A stretch of 64,000 nucleotides of DNA from Mycobacterium sp. URHB0044 (lineage in GTDB: Bacteria; Actinomycetota; Actinomycetes; Mycobacteriales; Mycobacteriaceae): NCBI RefSeq assembly GCF_000620625.1, contig NZ_JIAW01000018.1, forward strand, positions 111,465 through 175,464, given 5' to 3'. The notes beneath the pieces were generated by a model. That model ran no database searches and was not told the DNA's origin. It was given only the letters and a program-made list of their open reading frames with translations. Positions 26,125 to 35,947 of this stretch are shown here, one piece after another. The position numbers were made by a program, and so were the translations under genes. Numbering within the stretch: position 1 is the first letter of the stretch; every line of letters starts with the position of its first letter.

Positions 26125-26898
26125 ATGGAATCATCCGCACGCTCGTTCTCCCCGTCGTTGCGTCGCCGTGCCTGGGCCGTGACGATCGTGGTGCTGGCCG
26201 CAGCGGCGTCGGGATGTGGCGTGTCGGGGATCGTGAGCGCGACGCCGATCGGCGGCTGCGAGCGGACCGCCGGGCTGGAGAACCACTGGGGAACGCCGAA
26301 CCGTGAAGACCGATTCGATTCGGCGGCGTCGCTTTCCAACTGGCATCTGTACGACGGGGTTGGGCACGCGGGCAACGGGATACGAACGCCTGCAGCGATC
26401 TCGCTGTCCGACGGCATTCTCACCATCACGGGGGACGCCTCGGGCGCCTCGGGCGGCATGGGATGGAACGCGGGTCAACTCCATGGACGCTGGGAGGTGT
26501 GCGCGCAATCCCCGCCGTCGGCGCCCGGCTATCACTCAGTGCTTCTGCTGTGGCCTGACGCCGAGGACTGGCCGGTCGGTGGAGAGCTCGACTTCATGGA
26601 GGCCGTCGATCCGACTCGCCAGACGGTGGAGGGCTGGCTGCACTACGGTGCCGACGACCGCCGGGTGGGCGACCAGGTGAAGGTCGACGCGGGAGGTTGG
26701 CATGCCTGGGCGGTCGAGTGGACGCCGGAGAAGATCACCTACTTCGTCGACGGCAAGCCGTGGTGGTCCACCACGGACACCTCGACCTTCCCGGCGCGAC
26801 CGCTGCACCTCTGCCTGCAGGTCGACAACTTCGGCGGTGACATCGCCACCGGTGGGCGGCAACTCGTCGACTGGGTGCGCCAGTACTCGTTACCGTGA
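26125..26898 (+). CDS. GH16 family glycoside hydrolase lipoprotein, copy 2
   Basis: The 257-residue protein starts at ATG 26125 after GGAAAGGA. The signal ends in AAASGC, giving a probable lipidated Cys 31. The catalytic signature is GELDFMEAVD (residues 153-162) with E-x-D-x-x-E intact, preceded by HSVLLLWPDAEDWP and followed by WHAWAVEWTPEK. It parallels copy 1 (5154-5900) throughout, but copy 1 lacks the lipobox. So one form would be released and this one tethered. It ends 1 nt before the end of the convergent DUF1501 gene. Confidence 0.87.
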   Translation: MESSARSFSPSLRRRAWAVTIVVLAAAASGCGVSGIVSATPIGGCERTAGLENHWGTPNREDRFDSAASLSNWHLYDGVGHAGNGIRTPAAISLSDGILTITGDASGASGGMGWNAGQLHGRWEVCAQSPPSAPGYHSVLLLWPDAEDWPVGGELDFMEAVDPTRQTVEGWLHYGADDRRVGDQVKVDAGGWHAWAVEWTPEKITYFVDGKPWWSTTDTSTFPARPLHLCLQVDNFGGDIATGGRQLVDWVRQYSLP

Positions 26899-26899
26899 G

Positions 26900-28147
26900 T
26901 CAGAGAAAACCGATGTCGCTTCGACCGGCGCCGACCGCGGGCTCCGGGTCGGTGCCCACGGTCTTCGTCAACAGTTCGTGGTAGACGTCGCGAAAGTCGA
27001 CGCTGCCCTTGAGGTCACCGTCGTCGAGGTCGGTGAGGCTGGGTTCCTCGCCGTAGAAGCCACCCTTCACCGGTGCACCCGCAATGAACACCGGGCCTGC
27101 GGTGCCGTGATCGGTGCCGTGCGAGGCGTTGGCGGCCACGCGTCGGCCGAACTCCGAATACACCATGACGACGACGTTCTTGCCGTAGCGGTCGGTGCTC
27201 ATGTCCCGAAGGAACGGCGTCAGGCCGCGATCGAGCACCTGCAGCAGGCTCTCCTGGGTGGGACGTTCGTCGGCGTGGGTGTCGAAACCGCCAAGCGCCA
27301 CCATGTACACCCTGGTCGGAAGGCCCGCCTTGACGCACTTGCTGACGACGTCGAGCTTGTCGTTCAACGGGTTCGGCCCCGTGGTCGAGGCACCGGAAAA
27401 GGTGAGGCCGCCGGCCAGGGGGTCGATCGCCACGGTCGGGCTGCCCGTGCCCAGCACGGGGCTGATCTTGGCGCCGAAAGCGGTCGTCGACCGGTAGGCC
27501 GTGCATACCGCCGACATCGCCGGCGTGTCACCGGCGTCGTCGGCGCCCAGTGCGGTGAGGGCATCGCTCACCTCGTTGGACACCGGGCTCGAGTCGCCGG
27601 CGAGGGCGGACGCCGCCTGCTTCTCGCCGACGGCCATGAGGGGTAGCACCGCTCCAATGTTGATGGCACGCATCGGATCATCGCCGGTGGCGTCGAGCCA
27701 CCGACCGATCCAGCCCGAACTCACCGGCTCGGCGGGCGACGCGGTCTGCCAGATGTCCATCGAGCGGAAGTGACTGCGGTCGGGCTTCGGATAGCTCACG
27801 CCACGGACGATGGCCAGCTTGTGTTCCGACCACAACTGCGACAGTCCCGTCATGCCCCGGTTGAGGCCCAGTTGCCCGTCGAGCGGCAGCACTTCGGACG
27901 GCTGGTAGGCCAGGTCTGGCCGAGCATCGTGATACGCGTTGTCCGCGTATGGAATGACGGTACTCAGCCCGTCGTTGCCGCCGTACAGGGTGAGGATCAC
28001 CAGGATGCCCTCGCCGTCGCTCAAGGTGCGTTCCTCGGACGGGAACGGCAGATCGGACAATCCGCAGCCCGTTACGGCGGTGAGCAATCCCGCGGCACCG
28101 ACGCCCGCCGTGGTGAACAGAAATCGCCGGCGATTCACTTCGATCAT
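26900..28147 (-). CDS. Tat-exported DUF1501 protein
   Basis: The 415-residue protein begins with a twin-arginine signal (NRRRFLF, residues 5-11) whose hydrophobic part ends in AVTGC. It may therefore be a Tat-dependent lipoprotein (Cys 28). The rest matches DUF1501: LYGGNDGLSTVIPY, RSHFRSMDIWQTA, ALGGFDTHADE, VVVMVYSEFGRRVAANASHGTDHGTAGPVF. DUF1501 is related to the alkaline phosphatase/sulfatase fold, with the terminal D-H-G block as a likely metal-site remnant. It follows DUF1800 by 13 nt; the pair is a recurrent but functionally unknown module. Confidence 0.88.
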   Translation of the reverse strand: MIEVNRRRFLFTTAGVGAAGLLTAVTGCGLSDLPFPSEERTLSDGEGILVILTLYGGNDGLSTVIPYADNAYHDARPDLAYQPSEVLPLDGQLGLNRGMTGLSQLWSEHKLAIVRGVSYPKPDRSHFRSMDIWQTASPAEPVSSGWIGRWLDATGDDPMRAINIGAVLPLMAVGEKQAASALAGDSSPVSNEVSDALTALGADDAGDTPAMSAVCTAYRSTTAFGAKISPVLGTGSPTVAIDPLAGGLTFSGASTTGPNPLNDKLDVVSKCVKAGLPTRVYMVALGGFDTHADERPTQESLLQVLDRGLTPFLRDMSTDRYGKNVVVMVYSEFGRRVAANASHGTDHGTAGPVFIAGAPVKGGFYGEEPSLTDLDDGDLKGSVDFRDVYHELLTKTVGTDPEPAVGAGRSDIGFL

Positions 28148-28160
28148 CTTCGAGACCCAT

Positions 28161-29474
28161 TCATGCGGTGAGATATTCGGGCGTATTCACCGCGGCGGTG
28201 AACAGTTGCGGTGGGCTCTTCACGAATCGTCCAAGCGCGGTTGCCGATCGGTCCGACCACGCACCGACGCCGATCATGTAGCCGGCGGCGTCGACGCGGT
28301 CGCCCTGCGCGGCGTCCTCGATCATCGATATGTTGCCGCGTTTCGCGAGTTCGCTTGCGGCCCAGACCTGTCCCGCGGTACTCGCCGTCGAGAACCAGAC
28401 CCGACCGTGCGGCCAGCCGGCCACGTCCGGTGGATAGAACGGCTTCTGTCCGAGGCCGGTCAGTGCCCCGTCGATGGCGTAGGCGATCTCGGGCGAGTCG
28501 GCAGGCACCGACAGCGTGCGCATGACGCCGACCAGCCACTCGGCGGGCATGGTGATCGAACTGCCCGAGCCGAAGGCCGGGTCGGTCAGGATCGCCTTGG
28601 TCAGCGCCTTGAGGTCGCGGCCCGGTCCGTAGGCCGCGACGAGGCGCGCGAGCGTCTCTTCGTCGGGTGATGCGTCGGACGCGAGCTGACGCCACAACCG
28701 ACTCGCGACGTAGCGGGCCGAGTCGGGCTGCTTGAGCACGGCGTCGCAGAAGCCGGCGGCATCGAGGTTCCCGGTGACGCCGAGGACCGTCTTGACACCG
28801 CCGTCGTGCTTCGCGTCCCGCAACCGGGTGGCTCCGCGCAAGTCATTGGTCCAGCCGGTCAAGGCGCGGGCGCCTTCGCGAACGTCGCCTTCCGTGTAGC
28901 CGTTGCCATGCCCGAGCGCGAAGAGTTCCATGAACTCGCGCGACAGATTCTCGTTGGGCGACCCGGCGACGTTGTCGCTCCCGTCCAACCAGGACAGCAT
29001 CGCCGCGTCGGTGAGCATCGCGTAGCCCAAGGTGCGGAAATCGCCCAGCTTCAGGCTGCGCAGTGTCCGATTCTGCGCGCTCATGTAGCACGCGTACCGA
29101 GTCTTTAGCGCCGAGGTGGCGAAGTGGTTGTGCCACAACAAAGTCAGCTTCTCGTGAATCGGCTCCTGCACCGCCACCATGCGTCGCAGCCACCACCGGG
29201 TCAGCTCGGCCATTTCGCCGTCGATGTGCTGATTCCAGGCGTCCTTGGCGGCGGCGTCCGCCTTCTCGCCCGGGTACCTCGGCACGTCCGGGTAGTTCGG
29301 CATCGGCGTTGCCCGTGCGCCCGGATCGCCTTCCGGGTCGGCGTCGAGCACCCGGTCGAGGTACGTGCCCACGTCTTGGCCTACCAGCGCGTCCACCGCG
29401 GGGCCCGACGTGCCGAAGCCCGTCCTGCGCAGCAGACGTGCGGTGGCGATCCACCCCGCTGACTGTGTCGACAT
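28161..29474 (-). CDS. DUF1800 protein
   Basis: The 437-residue protein has the DUF1800 landmarks: ARLLRRTGFGTSG near the N terminus, KLTLLWHNHFATSALK, NENLSREFMELFALGHG, EGDVREGARALTGW, and PPDVAGWPHGRVWFS near the C terminus. No signal peptide is seen; export could depend on the Tat-type partner DUF1501, with which it forms an operon. The family has no proven activity. Its position next to a GH16 lipoprotein and the polysaccharide cassettes suggests cell-surface work, but this is inference. Confidence 0.88.
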   Translation of the reverse strand: MSTQSAGWIATARLLRRTGFGTSGPAVDALVGQDVGTYLDRVLDADPEGDPGARATPMPNYPDVPRYPGEKADAAAKDAWNQHIDGEMAELTRWWLRRMVAVQEPIHEKLTLLWHNHFATSALKTRYACYMSAQNRTLRSLKLGDFRTLGYAMLTDAAMLSWLDGSDNVAGSPNENLSREFMELFALGHGNGYTEGDVREGARALTGWTNDLRGATRLRDAKHDGGVKTVLGVTGNLDAAGFCDAVLKQPDSARYVASRLWRQLASDASPDEETLARLVAAYGPGRDLKALTKAILTDPAFGSGSSITMPAEWLVGVMRTLSVPADSPEIAYAIDGALTGLGQKPFYPPDVAGWPHGRVWFSTASTAGQVWAASELAKRGNISMIEDAAQGDRVDAAGYMIGVGAWSDRSATALGRFVKSPPQLFTAAVNTPEYLTA

Positions 29475-30428
29475 CCCGCCCCCGACGGCTAAATGTTTGC
29501 CATCAGCGCACTACAGCGCGCAATGTGCGGGATAGCCATAATACTTGCAAATGCGCATTACATTGCCAACTTTCACTGCGGATACACGGGCGTCAATAAC
29601 GCCAAACGTGGCTGGTAGACCGAGGATTCATGGCACGCACCAATGGGTGCTCACACCGATGAACAGTAAGTCATCAACGCTCAGCGCGCCCTTCGAAGAG
29701 TGACATTTCCCTTTGCGGAGGCGCGATATCGCGCCCCGTGTCGGTTGCCGGCACGTTTCGGCACCCCGCGCGCAGCAATTACAGTTGGTCAGCGGGGTGA
29801 CACCCCTGATCAGCGCGTCTGCAGATTGCAGCGGATCCAGCGAAACATACGCGCCACCAAGTGCTTTCGCTGGAATGCCGGGAGGGAGGTCAAGATCGGC
29901 TCAAACGGAAGTCCCAATTGGGCGCGGTACGTCGGGCCCTCGACACCGACGTCCAACGGCCCGCCAGAGAGCGGGACGACCGAGGGCGATCGGGGCACCA
30001 CTGCACGGCAAAGAGGTAGCCCGACGGCCATGCCGAGGCGTCAATGTGGCAATACAACGAGGCAGTTTGGAAGTGCATGTGACGACTTGAATTCAGTCGT
30101 TTAAGTACGTTGCGGGGCGTCGTATCTCATATCGCTCGATCGTTGCCGTATTTACGATGTTCGGCGTGATTTACGACGTAGTGCACGTCGGGTAACGTGC
30201 GCTAAAGCGTGTTGAACTGCCGCTTTACGACTTGGCGGGATCGGTGATCACTACCATCTAATCTGCTCTTCGGTCGTTTAATGACATTGCTGGTGTACGA
30301 TATTTTGGCTTGCAAAGATTTGCGATAGTCCCCTGCCGACGGCAAATAATACCATTGATCGAATATTCTCTAGCCTCCCTAAGTAACTGAATGCTGCATT
30401 CGCCGCGCGATGCGTTGTAGTTGATGCA
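29475..30428. other. 954-bp intergenic region upstream of LAL regulator 1
   Basis: No convincing gene; short ORFs here lack coding character and overlap in several frames. The right half is clearly less GC-rich than the surroundings. Three TTTACGA heptamers occur at 30151-30157, 30170-30176 and 30224-30230, and GCACG/CGTGC arms flank about 30184-30199. These could be regulator sites for the divergent DUF1800 or LAL genes. Confidence 0.45.
30151..30230 (+). promoter_or_regulatory. repeated TTTACGA heptamers upstream of LAL regulator 1
   Basis: Three direct copies of TTTACGA lie 200-280 nt before the LAL start. The first two are 19 nt apart start to start, close to two helical turns. Between copies 2 and 3 lies a GCACG-N8-CGTGC inverted repeat. 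A regulator-binding role is plausible but unproven. Confidence 0.35.
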
Positions 30429-33236
30429 ATGATCCGCAAGGTGTCTCAAGAGGTGATTTGCCGCACGGGGGAATTGGGCGCGATAGCCGACTTCTTGACT
30501 TCAGCCTGCGTTGAACCATCCGGCCTGACCATCAAGGGTGATGCGGGCATCGGCAAGACGACCCTTTGGTCGGCGGCGGTGGAGCAGGCGCGCGAGCGCG
30601 GGTTTCGCGTGCTGTCAGCACAAGCGGGACAGGCGGAGTCGGCAATGGGCTACGCGGCGGTAGCCGATCTCTTGAACGACGTCGAGTCATCTCACTTCGT
30701 CCAGTTGTCGACCTTGCAGCGGGTCGCCCTCGACAGGGTGCTGTTGCGGGGCAGTGCCGATGGTCCCGAGACCGACCAACGAACGGTGGCCGCCGCCTTC
30801 CTGGCCATCATCGAGATTCTCGCGGCGGAAGCACCAGTGCTGTTGGCCATCGACGACGTCCAGTGGCTCGACGCTTCCAGCAGAACCGTCGTTACATTTG
30901 CAGCCCGCCGGTTCAAGGGGCGCGTGGGCGTGCTAATCACCGAGCGCCTTGAACCAGGCTGTCCTACTGCAACCACCTGGCTGCGCGTAGGCGTTGAGAA
31001 TGTCATCGGCCGGATTCGGTTGGGCCCATTGAACTTGCAGGGGCTGCATGCGCTCGTTGCGGGCCGATTGGGTACATCACCTCCGCGGCCGACGATGGAG
31101 CGCATCGCCGAACTCTCCGAGGGCAATCCGTTCTATGCGCTGGAGTTGGCGCGCTCGGTAGGCGATAGGTCTTCGACGGCCGACCAGGAGCTGCCCCGCA
31201 CACTGGCAGACCTGGTTCGTTCTCGGGTCGGCGACATCGACGACGACGTCCGCGACGTGTTGCTCGCGGCTGCAAGTGTCACCGATCCGACCGTGGACCT
31301 GCTAGCCCACGCGAAGGGTCTCACCGCCACGGAGACGGCCGCACTACTCGAAACGGCCGAGAGCAGAGGCATTGTCGGCATCGAAGGAAATCACGTGCGG
31401 TTCGCGCACCCTCTCCTTGCCCGAGGCATCTACATCGATTCCCTTCCCTCGCGGCGCCGGAAGATGCATCGGGCACTGGCCGAAGTCGAAGCACTGCCCG
31501 AGGTCAAAGCCCGCCATCTCGCACTGGCGACGACCAGCCAGGACCCAGAAACCCTTGAAGCCCTGGATGCTGCCTCGGAAGCCGCGCGAGCGCGGGGTGC
31601 TTCTGCTGCGGCCGCCGAATTGGTGGACCTTGCGATCGGGCTCGGCGGTGACACACCACTTCGCCGGATCGAATCGTCCCGATACCACTTTCATGCCGGC
31701 AATCAGGGACATGCTCGTGCGCTTCTCGAGCCCCTCATCCGGTCGCTGCGGCCCGGTCCGCTGAGGGCTACCGCCATGGGCCTGCTCGCCGAAATGGGCA
31801 TGTACCACAACAGCTTCGCGCAAGCCGCCGAGATGCTCGACGGGGCGCTGAAGGACGCCGAGAGTGACCCCGCACTGCTCGTCCAAACCTTGATCCTGTT
31901 GTCGTTTGCCCGCATCAACACCGCCGAGTACGACAAGTCGATGGAAAACGCGAGCCAAGCGGTGGCGCTGACCGACGAGCTGGACCTGCCCGCCCTATGC
32001 AGCCCGGCGTGCGCGATGTGGGTGATGGTCAACTTCCTGTGTGGGCACGGTGTCGACGAGCCGAGACTGAAGCGTGCGCTTGAACTAGAGGATCTCGATG
32101 CCGACGTCCCAGACCCCTTCAACGCCAGCACCGTAAGCGCCCTTACGCTCGCCTGGACGGGGCGACTCAATGAAGCCCGCGACGAAGTGTCCGTTGTGCG
32201 GGACCGCTGCATCGAACGCGGCCAGGACGGCCATGTAATGTTCGTCGATCTCCACAGCGCATTGATTGACGTTTGGCGAGGGGACTTCAACGAAGCTGCC
32301 CAAACCGCCAAGGACGCGATGGAGCGGGCCGAACAACTCGGCAGTGATCACGCGTTCGTCATCGCCGATTCGATCGGCGCGATCGTCGGTGCATACGCGG
32401 GCCGCGAAGAGGACGTGCGCACACACGCTCGCACTGCGATCGAAAAGGCTAGCCACTGTGGCTCACCGCGGCTGGCAGACCAAGCGATCATGAGCTTGGC
32501 GTTTCTCGAGCTGTCACTGGGTAACCATGCCGACGCCCTGGCGACTCTGCAGCCACTGTTGGCACGCTTCAGCGCACTGCCTGGCACGGAGATCGTCACC
32601 GCAGGGTTCCTGCCGGATGCGATCGAGGCCATGATCGCGCTCGGTCGCCTCGAGGATGCTGAATCGATGATCGAGGCGTTGGAGCGACACGGCAGACGGC
32701 TTGACCGAGCGTGGATGGTCGCCGTCGGTGCCCGGTGCAGAAGCATGATGTTGGCCGTCGAGGGCGACGTGGCGACGGCAACTCGCATGGCGCAGCGAGC
32801 GATGGTCGCCCATCAGTCACTGCCCATGCCGTTCGAACGCGCTCGCACTCAGCTACTACTCGGTCAGCTCCAGCGCCGTCAGCGCCAAAGAGAGGCCGCC
32901 ACAGCCACGTTGACTGAAGCGCTGGCCGCGTTCGAAGAGATGAACACCCCGTTGTGGATCGACCGGGCCCGCAACGAGCTGGCACGCACACCAGTGAGCG
33001 CCGCCCGCACCACATTGCTTACTCCTTCGGAGGAACGCGTTGCCGAATTGGCGGCTTCCGGCCTGACCAACCGCGACATCGGTGCGGCGGTGTTCATCAG
33101 CCCCAAGACTGTTGAAGCGAAGTTGGCTCGCATCTACCGCAAGCTCGACATCCACACCCGAGCCGAACTCGGCCGAGTGATCGGCCAGCAGAAGCGGCGA
33201 AATCACACCGTCGTCTCCGGTGGGATCGACGCGTGA
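30429..33236 (+). CDS. LAL-type LuxR family ATP-binding transcriptional regulator, cassette 1
   Basis: The 935-residue protein has an N-terminal STAND/AAA ATPase with Walker A GDAGIGKT (37-44) and Walker B VLLAIDDVQWLD (about 137-148). A long helical TPR-like middle follows, then a C-terminal LuxR HTH (LTPSEERVAELAASGLTNRDIGAAVFISPKTVEAKLARI split over residues 865-905). LAL/MalT-like regulators use ATP and a ligand-sensing middle to activate transcription. It is followed by a secreted protein, DUF4012 and Wzz/BY-kinase genes. The paralogue at 55499-58282 precedes the same set. It probably controls the cassette. Confidence 0.9.
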   Translation: MIRKVSQEVICRTGELGAIADFLTSACVEPSGLTIKGDAGIGKTTLWSAAVEQARERGFRVLSAQAGQAESAMGYAAVADLLNDVESSHFVQLSTLQRVALDRVLLRGSADGPETDQRTVAAAFLAIIEILAAEAPVLLAIDDVQWLDASSRTVVTFAARRFKGRVGVLITERLEPGCPTATTWLRVGVENVIGRIRLGPLNLQGLHALVAGRLGTSPPRPTMERIAELSEGNPFYALELARSVGDRSSTADQELPRTLADLVRSRVGDIDDDVRDVLLAAASVTDPTVDLLAHAKGLTATETAALLETAESRGIVGIEGNHVRFAHPLLARGIYIDSLPSRRRKMHRALAEVEALPEVKARHLALATTSQDPETLEALDAASEAARARGASAAAAELVDLAIGLGGDTPLRRIESSRYHFHAGNQGHARALLEPLIRSLRPGPLRATAMGLLAEMGMYHNSFAQAAEMLDGALKDAESDPALLVQTLILLSFARINTAEYDKSMENASQAVALTDELDLPALCSPACAMWVMVNFLCGHGVDEPRLKRALELEDLDADVPDPFNASTVSALTLAWTGRLNEARDEVSVVRDRCIERGQDGHVMFVDLHSALIDVWRGDFNEAAQTAKDAMERAEQLGSDHAFVIADSIGAIVGAYAGREEDVRTHARTAIEKASHCGSPRLADQAIMSLAFLELSLGNHADALATLQPLLARFSALPGTEIVTAGFLPDAIEAMIALGRLEDAESMIEALERHGRRLDRAWMVAVGARCRSMMLAVEGDVATATRMAQRAMVAHQSLPMPFERARTQLLLGQLQRRQRQREAATATLTEALAAFEEMNTPLWIDRARNELARTPVSAARTTLLTPSEERVAELAASGLTNRDIGAAVFISPKTVEAKLARIYRKLDIHTRAELGRVIGQQKRRNHTVVSGGIDA

Positions 33237-33296
33237 CACGTGTCATCGATCGCGGCTCGCCCTGCTCCCCTCCATAGGGGTGCGAGGGTGCAAACC

Positions 33297-33316
33297 ATAG
33301 GGAATCACCCGATTAC
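33297..33316 (+). promoter_or_regulatory. shared upstream motif, site A
   Basis: ATAGGGAATCACCCGATTAC lies about 117 nt before the secreted-protein gene of cassette 1. Near-identical copies occur in the same orientation relative to their genes at 55308-55326 and 53086-53106 on the other strand. The shared core is TAGGGAA(A/T)CACCC(G/C)ATT. It may be an activator or sigma site. A weaker CCATAGGGG lies about 25 nt upstream. Confidence 0.55.
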
Positions 33317-33432
33317 GGCAACGCCGCACGTCGATAGGCTTTCTCCATAGAAACTGCCGGAGAACCGACAGGTGAGGCCAGCAGCCTGCGAGCGCAGCGG
33401 GCAGTTCTGGTGATGACGGGCTGGGGGAAACC

Positions 33433-33885
33433 ATGACCGCTTTTCGCAAGAGAATTCAGACCGGTACAGCCGCGTGCGCGATCGCAGCTGCTGCCGTTCT
33501 GACACCGTCGGTGGTCGCCAACGCGGAGCCCGCCGCGCCAATCCCGATGGCTGGCCTCGGCTCGTCCGTCTGTGTTGACCCGACCGATCCGGCTGTCTGC
33601 ACCACTGCCGTCTCACCATTCGCGAGTAGCGCGGCAAGCCTGGTTCTGGGCCCGCCCCCCAACATCTTGCAGAACGGCTTGTGGTGGTTTGGAACGCCCA
33701 ACCCGACACCGCCCACGCAGACCACCGTGTTCACGTTCTATCCGCTCGCCCTGGTTCCGGGTTTCCTGCAGCCGTTCTTCGGTTGGTTCAAGGCCATCAA
33801 CTTCGAACTTTGCATAGGTGGCCTGACTTTGCAGATCGGCCCGTACGGCACCGTGTCGGGTTCGTATAGCCGAGGCTGCGCGTAG
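33433..33885 (+). CDS. small secreted four-Cys protein, cassette 1
   Basis: The 150-residue product has a Sec signal peptide (residues 8-31, ending ANA) and a mature part with four Cys. The C terminus has the pattern ELC-I-GG-L-x-x-x-I-G-P-YGT-x-S-G-S-Y-S-R-GC. The cassette-2 protein (58673-59098) shares the Cys spacing and this ending (EVCVGG, GGYGT, SGC). The pre-start segment CTGGGGG is also common to both. The family is not recognised. It lies between the LAL regulator and DUF4012 genes, so it may be an extracellular partner of the polysaccharide machinery. Confidence 0.75.
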   Translation: MTAFRKRIQTGTAACAIAAAAVLTPSVVANAEPAAPIPMAGLGSSVCVDPTDPAVCTTAVSPFASSAASLVLGPPPNILQNGLWWFGTPNPTPPTQTTVFTFYPLALVPGFLQPFFGWFKAINFELCIGGLTLQIGPYGTVSGSYSRGCA

Positions 33886-33989
33886 TTTCGCCCAACGCGA
33901 CTCGACAGCTAGTGCGCCGTCCTGAGCCACCCTTGCCGTGGCTGCACCTTCACAACGCAGGCTTGAGCCGAGGACGGGAAACCTTCTGA

Positions 33990-35852
33990 GTGCGTAACTT
34001 CTCGCGAAACCCGTTCAGACGAGAGCCGGACGGTGAAGTCGGCCGTTCTCCACTGGAGGATGACGGCGAACGCGAGCTGAGGTCGCAACCGACCAGGTGG
34101 TCACGCCGTCACGTCATATCGACTGGGTTAGTACTCCTGGCCGCAGCCGTCGCGTTTGTGTGCTGGCTTGGTTATGAAGCCGTTCAAGCGAAGTCGAGCC
34201 TCGAGCAGGCGCGCCACAGCGCATCGCAGGCGAAGGATGCACTGTCTCAGGGGGCTGCCGAGGACGCTGCGAAATGGGTGAATCAAGCACATTCACATGC
34301 CCAAGCGGCTCGCGACGCCGCTCACTCCGTCCCATGGAACATCGCCACGTTCGTGCCCTGGCTCGGAAGTCCGTTCGAGACGGGTCAACAGATATCCGAC
34401 GTCGTACTCGGACTGGTAGACGACGTCCTGCGGCCGTCCGAACAAGTCGGAGCAGCGATTTCGCCAGACCGGCTGCTCGAAGGCGATCGCTTGAACGTCC
34501 AACTTCTCCGCGACGCTGCTCCCAAGCTGAGCGAGATATCCGCCGCCACCACTCGCCTCGACGCCGACGCCCAAGCGATCTCGGATCCCGAATATCTCTC
34601 AGCCATTCGCGACGCTCGCACCCAACTTCAGGGACAAATCGCCGACATATCGAAGTTGATTCAGAATACGGCGCTCGCCGCTCAGCTCGCGCCGTCAATG
34701 ATGGGCGCCGATGGCCCCCGGACATATTTCATGGGATTCCAGACCAATGCCGAAGCCCGCGGCACCGGAGGTCTGCTCGGGGCGTTTGGGATTCTCCTAT
34801 TCGACAATGGCGAATCGACAGTCGAAACTCTCGAGGCCAACGACGAGATCAACGGTCCATTCGCACCGATCGATCTCGGCACGGAATATGCCACACAATA
34901 CGGCTACACCAATCCCACAACTGATTCTCGAAATAGCAATCAGAGCTCCCACTTTCCCTACGCAGCCCAAATTTGGAAGTCGATGTGGGCGCAAGAATCG
35001 GGAATGAGCGTGGATGGAGTCATAGCCATCGATCCGATAGCCTTGAGTTACATCCTCAGTGCGGTCGGACCCATAACAATGGCAGACGGTGAAGTCGTCA
35101 CAAAGGACAATGTGGTCGAACTGACCGAATCGACAGCCTATAGTCGTTTTCCCACAGACCAACCTGCGCGCCAGAAATACCTCCAAGACATTGCCAACGC
35201 GGTCGTCAAGCGGATGACCGGGCGAATCGAATCACCGCGTGAATTGCTCGACGCTCTGGGCAAGGCGGTAAGTGAACGTCGAATTGCGGTATGGAGTGCG
35301 TCACCTGCCGAACAGGCGCTTCTTGAGGAGACCCCGCTTGCACATATCGTTCCTGACGACCCGGCGCCTTACGCCGAAGTCGTCATCAACAACCTCGGCG
35401 GCGACAAGCTCGACTACTATCTAAGAAGACAAATCGAATACGCAGCTGACGGCTGTGATGGCAACACGAGAACATCGACCATTACGGTTGGATTGACCAA
35501 CGCGGTGGCCAACGAGCCTCTGCCAGATTACGTGGCAAATTCGGCAGGCCTCCCCCCGAAGATGCCGATTTCGGTGCCGCGCGGCACGATGTTCACATCA
35601 GTCCGCGTTCTGGCGACGAAGGACGCAAAATTGGTGAGCGTGATATCCAACGGCCAGCGAGTGCCCGCATTCACCCACATGGAACGTGGCCACCCCAGCT
35701 TCGAAGTACAGGTCGCCATACCACCGGGCCAATCCGGCGAACTTAGCTTCCATCTTTCCGAACCGACGTCGCCTGGCGCAGCGCGTGTACCGATTCAGCC
35801 GTTACTCGACACCATTACCCCTGTGATATCGGTGCCTGAGTGTTCCGAATGA
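33990..35852 (+). CDS. DUF4012 membrane-anchored protein, cassette 1
   Basis: The 620-residue protein starts at GTG 33990. A cytoplasmic basic N terminus is followed by one membrane helix (about residues 43-62). A coiled-coil-like Ala/Gln-rich segment (about 70-115) then leads to the large extracytoplasmic DUF4012 domain. Landmarks are YFMGFQTNAEARGTGG, DGVIAIDPIALSYILSAVGPI, YSRFP and VINNLGGDKLDYYL. DUF4012 proteins are common in actinobacterial exopolysaccharide loci; LytR-CpsA-Psr-like or attachment roles have been suggested, but none is proven. The paralogue is at 59139-60968. Confidence 0.88.
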   Translation: MRNFSRNPFRREPDGEVGRSPLEDDGERELRSQPTRWSRRHVISTGLVLLAAAVAFVCWLGYEAVQAKSSLEQARHSASQAKDALSQGAAEDAAKWVNQAHSHAQAARDAAHSVPWNIATFVPWLGSPFETGQQISDVVLGLVDDVLRPSEQVGAAISPDRLLEGDRLNVQLLRDAAPKLSEISAATTRLDADAQAISDPEYLSAIRDARTQLQGQIADISKLIQNTALAAQLAPSMMGADGPRTYFMGFQTNAEARGTGGLLGAFGILLFDNGESTVETLEANDEINGPFAPIDLGTEYATQYGYTNPTTDSRNSNQSSHFPYAAQIWKSMWAQESGMSVDGVIAIDPIALSYILSAVGPITMADGEVVTKDNVVELTESTAYSRFPTDQPARQKYLQDIANAVVKRMTGRIESPRELLDALGKAVSERRIAVWSASPAEQALLEETPLAHIVPDDPAPYAEVVINNLGGDKLDYYLRRQIEYAADGCDGNTRTSTITVGLTNAVANEPLPDYVANSAGLPPKMPISVPRGTMFTSVRVLATKDAKLVSVISNGQRVPAFTHMERGHPSFEVQVAIPPGQSGELSFHLSEPTSPGAARVPIQPLLDTITPVISVPECSE

Positions 35853-35947
35853 GCTGTTTGTGCATCGCATCGCGCGGTCACACGTGCCATCCGAAAGATT
35901 TTTTGCTGGGACTTCCGATTTGGCAGCTACTCCAAAAATATCGACGG

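Noticed and set aside
29700..30104. 134-residue ORF upstream of LAL regulator 1
   Set aside because: No ribosome site, no motif, overlaps other frames of equal quality; treated as intergenic.
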